Shown here one piece after another: positions 46,141 to 49,534 of a stretch of DNA of 49,534 nucleotides. This stretch comes from Leucogyrophana mollusca (Eukaryota > Basidiomycota > Agaricomycetes > Boletales). The position numbers and the translations under genes are program-made. A model generated the notes under the pieces. It was not told the origin of the DNA. It saw nothing but the letters and a program-made list of their open reading frames with translations, and did not search any database. Every line of letters begins with the position of its first letter. The first letter of the stretch is position 1. Where the stretch lies: contig MU266541.1 in assembly GCA_021014945.1 (NCBI GenBank), forward strand, positions 1-49,534, given 5' to 3'.

Positions 46141-46517
46141 TCTGCTCGAGACACCACGTGTATGAAGGGATATATTACAGCGCCAAAGCAGTGAGCGACT
46201 GGGCGCGAGGAGTCGCAACGGGCCAAGAATCTTTGAAGATTAGAATCAGTTCCCGAAAACCTCTTTTATATATCCCAACGCGCGCTATCAAGTCTGATCG
46301 AGTCAAAGATCAGGAAATGTTCAGCCACAGAAAAGACACACGTGCAAACAAAATTGTGACAACGGGAATGTGATGTCACAAACGCGAGCTGTCACGTGTG
46401 ACAGCACTTGACGCGCCGAACATTCAACTTTGCCCCTCGCGAGCATTTCATTTTCATTTTAGGAAAGCTTGCCTCGGCGCTTCTAGTCGCAAGTCTTCCT
46501 TCCAACAATTGGACGCC
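46141..46517. promoter_or_regulatory. Divergent promoter with three CACGTG E-boxes and GTCAC palindromes
   Basis: The intergenic spacer holds CACGTG at 46155-46160, 46339-46344 and 46393-46398. The third is the core of a perfect palindrome (arms GCTGTCAC 46388-46395 and GTGACAGC 46398-46405). A second small palindrome, TGTGA-TG-TCACA, lies at about 46369-46380, and TGTGAC occurs at about 46355. CACGTG is the known target of bHLH factors (Cbf1/Pho4/SREBP-like). It probably controls LeuRS and the orphan at 46518 jointly; that is inference. Confidence 0.65.
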
Positions 46518-47450
46518 ATGCCTGGTCCCTGTAACCTCAAGAAGAAGAAGAAGCTGCAGGTAAAAAGGGACAAGAAATGCATTTCCTTGCAGAGCATCGT
46601 CGACAACCCACAAACACCCCCACCCATATATGAGCCAATAGCTACCGTCCATGCCAACCTCAACGACAGTTACGAAAGTGAAGTCGAGAGCACTAGCGAT
46701 GGAGTTCCTGACGACGAGTCTCTTCCACATGCACCAAACATATACGACCCCGGTAATGGACCTCGCGTCAGGAGCGCACGCGCTTTCTTATCGTCCTTTT
46801 TCGCTCAGCCCCCGTCGCTCGATGACCCTTTATGCGCAGAATTTGCTCAGGAAGAGGTGCTGCAGATGCTTTGCACTGTGTTACCTGAGGAAACAGCGAT
46901 AGTGAGTGGAACGCTGTGATCGTCGTCGGGCACGAGGTGTTAAGTGCTACTCTACAGATACTATGGTATAACAAGAGTCGATCTACGGCTCGTATTTGCC
47001 CATCCTGTCGACGATTATACCGTCTTGGTGATAACCTGCCAAATCTAATCGAGGACGAACAATGTTCCAAAGAAGTGGCGCGTCCCCCTCAACTCTTGCG
47101 CGAGCAGGAGATTAGCGGGCTTTGTCAGTTTCTCCCCTGGCCAAATTATCTGCTGTCATATTGACGTTGTCGTGGAAGGCTCCCCGGTTTGCTTTATTCT
47201 TGCGTCGTTTGACTATCCGGGCGCTATCAAAACCACCTGGGGGAACATGGCCGAGGAAATAGATGACTACACATGGGAGCTATTAAATGGCCCAGGGGAA
47301 GGGCGGGGGGACATGGGCCTAAGCATGCTGCTCAAAATGGCCAGGCTGGACGACTTGGGCCTAGGGCAACTATGTCTACCAGACGTTGACTTCGGTTCAG
47401 ACGAGGACAACCCATCAAACCATAGCCGCCACCAAGAACGCGTCCATTAG
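46518..47450 (+). CDS. Orphan protein with CxxC motif (possible zinc site)
   Basis: Three exons (46518-46901, 46958-47123, 47179-47450) sum to 822 nt, 273 residues in frame. It begins MPGPCNLKKKKKLQVKRDKK, a highly basic, NLS-like start. An acidic linker (ESEVESTSDGVPDDESL) leads to a helical segment (FLSSFFAQPPSLDDPLCAEF, then VLQMLCTVLPEE). The second exon carries LWYNKSRSTARICPSCRRLY, with one CxxC, and RLGDNLPNL. The third has GLCSPVCFILASFDYPGAIK, a second Cys pair (C-x3-C), MAEEIDDYTWELLNGPG, GLSMLLKMARLDDLGL and an acidic end. The two Cys pairs could bind one metal ion. I recall related uncharacterised Agaricomycete proteins but no function. Nuclear location is inferred from the basic N-terminus. 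Confidence 0.7.
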
Positions 47451-48271
47451 ACATTTGTACACCACTCATAATCCGCTATCAAAGGTACGCAAATCGCCTT
47501 TTGTGTTTAAATGTATTGCTCATCATTCCCAAGTTTTCGTGCTTTCTTGCATATACCCAGTCTTTCATATCTTTATACAATATAGGACCTATGGAAATCG
47601 CAATTCGCGATTCATTTATCTTATTATCATTGTGTTCTAGAATGCGCGCTATCGAACGTCCAGGCATCGTCACACATCGCACTAATTTATGGTCGACGAT
47701 GCACCTTATTCCCCCCACGAATTATTAATCCCGGAGAACCCTCCGTGGAATCACCGGAGGCTCGGTTAACCCCGGCCTTTGGTGGCAGGCGTGAGAGCAG
47801 CACAACGCGGTGCCGGACCGGCCAAAAGGTTTGTTGAACGGCGCTTAGTCAGCGAGTCCGTGCCCGTTTTTCTCACGGTTGCAAAATGGCTGAGGCCCCC
47901 CTTATACAAGCTCCCACCCGCCAAACGCCCCCTCAGCCAACTTGTACTGTGGTCTCTCGCCCGCCTAAATCAATCAGTCCCTGCCTGCCTCTCTGTAGCA
48001 TACAACCAAGGTTGGTTCTCATCTTTATTTTTTTTTATTGGCGTCGAGTTGGGTTCTCGATACTTGTAGATGGTGTGCGATGGCTCAGCTGGCTTTCCTC
48101 GTCGTCGTTGTGTACAGTGCGTTGAGCGTAGAGCAAGGCGCTCGTCCATGTTTGTTTGGCCACCGACGCGTCGACGCGCACCGCGTTGCACCGTGTCACA
48201 CTTCACTTTTTCCATCCATTTCGTGTCTATGACGTGTTCAATGGTTTACTCATGCTATTCCCTCGTTGTAG
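47451..48271. promoter_or_regulatory. Upstream region of NHP6 gene
   Basis: About 820 bp. A 6-bp-arm inverted repeat (CCTCCG 47740-47745, CGGAGG 47755-47760) lies near 47750. The part from 47890 to 48270 is pyrimidine-rich and likely the promoter and 5' leader, including a possible leader intron ending in TTGTAG just before the ATG. Confidence 0.45.
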
Positions 48272-48900
48272 ATGCCCAAGGACACCACCAAACCCAAGGT
48301 TCGTCCGTCTAATACCGTATATCCTGAGCCTGGTGTATCCAGAGGCGCATACACCCACTCTTCTCGCTTCCTGAGACGTTACCAACACTTACCAACTCCT
48401 AATCTTGACAGCGCAAGGCTGCCGAGAAGGCTGAGAAGGGCTCCAAGGCCAAAGCTGCCAGCAAGGCCAAGGGTGGGCCAAAGCGAGCGCTTTCTGCTTA
48501 CATGTTCTTCAGTCAAGACTGGAGAGAGAGAATCAAGACTGAGAACCCAGATGCTGGGTTTGGTACGTTTGCTCGCTAGTTTTCAGTGCATATATGCTCA
48601 CCCTTGGTGTCGCAGGCGAGGTCGGCAAACTGCTTGGCGCAAAATGGAAGGAGCTTGACGAAGATGAAAAGAAGGTTCGTGAATTCGAGTTCGTCGTGCG
48701 AGCATGTCTCATATCTCCCCAGCCATACGTAGAGTTGGCTGCCAAAGACAAGCTCAGAGCAGAGGAGGAAAAGGCCTCCATGGCTACTGTACGTACTCGG
48801 TCTTACATCAACCGCGCGTATTCGCTCACCCGTCTTGTAGACGAAATCCTCAAAAGAAGGGAGCGGCGGAGAGGACCAGGTGGATGACGACGACGATTGA
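48272..48900 (+). CDS. NHP6: HMG-box protein, NHP6 type
   Basis: Non-sequence-specific DNA-bending chromatin protein that helps FACT and assists transcription start. Five exons (48272-48298, 48412-48562, 48616-48674, 48723-48788, 48841-48900) sum to 363 nt, 120 residues. A basic N-terminus (MPKDTTKPK, then a [19 protein letters not shown] stretch) is followed by one HMG box: [61 protein letters not shown] short acidic tail ends in four Asp. The Phe-Phe and Trp positions of the box are intact. Length and layout equal fungal NHP6. All junctions keep frame; the first exon is just nine codons. Compared with yeast NHP6 the acidic tail is an addition also seen in other basidiomycetes, as far as I recall. 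Confidence 0.95.
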
Positions 48901-49534
48901 TCGTTCCCAACTTGCTATGCCTGTATATATGCCCCCCAGTCTCTCCTTTCCCTCTACATAATCTCGATGTCGTCCTCTCGATCGCCACGGTCAGCGTTCT
49001 ATTATACTAATCATGTTTCGCGAGACACATTGACACTCCCCCTCATTTCGCTTGTGCTGTTGTTCTGTCTGTGTTCCTTCGTACCTTGCTCCGCATGTTG
49101 TTGGTAGTCTAAAACTGATTGTATCATGTACGATCCCCATTCTGCATTGTGTGAGGTTATAGAGCAAAACGTGAGATCCACGATGGTATGTGTCGCGTTT
49201 GGGCTTCCTGTCCCATGGGTTGGGGTCTTCCAATCAGTCGCGAAATTCTTCTAGCGGCTTAATGCCGGTCCTCTGGCACCAGAGGCACAGCCCTTTTCGC
49301 GGTTGCCACAGATTGGGGGGAGAACTCGGGGATAGATTGTAAATGTGTGACTGGACACGTGTCACCCTCGGATTCATCAACGAATTTATTGTACGCAGTC
49401 GGATGTGTGACAGGCACGAATCCAACAATACCGATTTATTAATCGGTGCATATACGAATTTAACATCTGATGCAGAGAGTCTTTGTCAGCCACAGAGTCA
49501 ACCACAGAGCCAGAATCTGTGGTCGGGTTCGTGG
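48901..49534. other. Right-edge region without supported gene
   Basis: Likely 3' UTR of NHP6 and further intergenic DNA. A perfect 10-bp palindrome GACACGTGTC lies at 49354-49363. The last 50 bp carry short CCACAGAG repeats. No coding exon is convincing. Confidence 0.4.

Overview
The window is nuclear DNA of a filamentous basidiomycete, most probably an Agaricomycete. Genes are compact and cut by many short (about 45-70 bp) GT..AG introns. Several proteins belong to families known almost only from Agaricomycete genomes. There is no rRNA, tRNA, CRISPR array or intact transposon that I can support. Basis: the reading frames and splice signals were read by eye, and family calls are from recalled motifs, not searches.

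Left part (about 0.5-36 kb) is rich in lineage-restricted and accessory genes. In order: an orphan ORF (524-1210); a long Pro/Ser-rich protein with a conserved C-terminal region (1897-6668); a WD40-like protein with a membrane segment (6941-8783); a coiled-coil RING finger protein (9134-10056); a second Pro/Ser-rich orphan (10405-13547); an SRAP/HMCES protein that shields abasic DNA (14494-15820); a helical-bundle plus kinase-N-lobe protein resembling the MLKL/HeLo layout (16561-19794); a helical/coiled-coil orphan (20660-22395); a wax-synthase-type MBOAT acyltransferase (23366-24627); a mitochondrial ACOT9-type acyl-CoA thioesterase (25122-27083, minus); a polytopic membrane orphan (27745-30234, minus); a Fic/Doc-domain protein (31098-31629, minus) facing a small 84-residue orphan (32000-32330); and a secreted flavin amine oxidase (33552-35738, minus).

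Right part (about 36-49 kb) is mostly conserved housekeeping: ARMT1/DUF89 phosphatase (36232-38654, minus), an orphan (39114-40174, minus), the 18S rRNA dimethyltransferase DIM1 (40813-42076), cytosolic leucyl-tRNA synthetase (42314-46140, minus), a CxxC-containing orphan (46518-47450) and the NHP6-type HMG-box protein (48272-48900). DIM1 and LeuRS are convergent and both serve translation; LeuRS shares an upstream region with the CxxC orphan that holds three CACGTG boxes.

The most notable items are the MLKL-like architecture, the Doc-like gene in a fungal nucleus, a 13-nt microexon in DIM1, and several fresh-looking in-frame tandem duplications in disordered coding regions. No obvious biosynthetic cluster or defence operon is visible.
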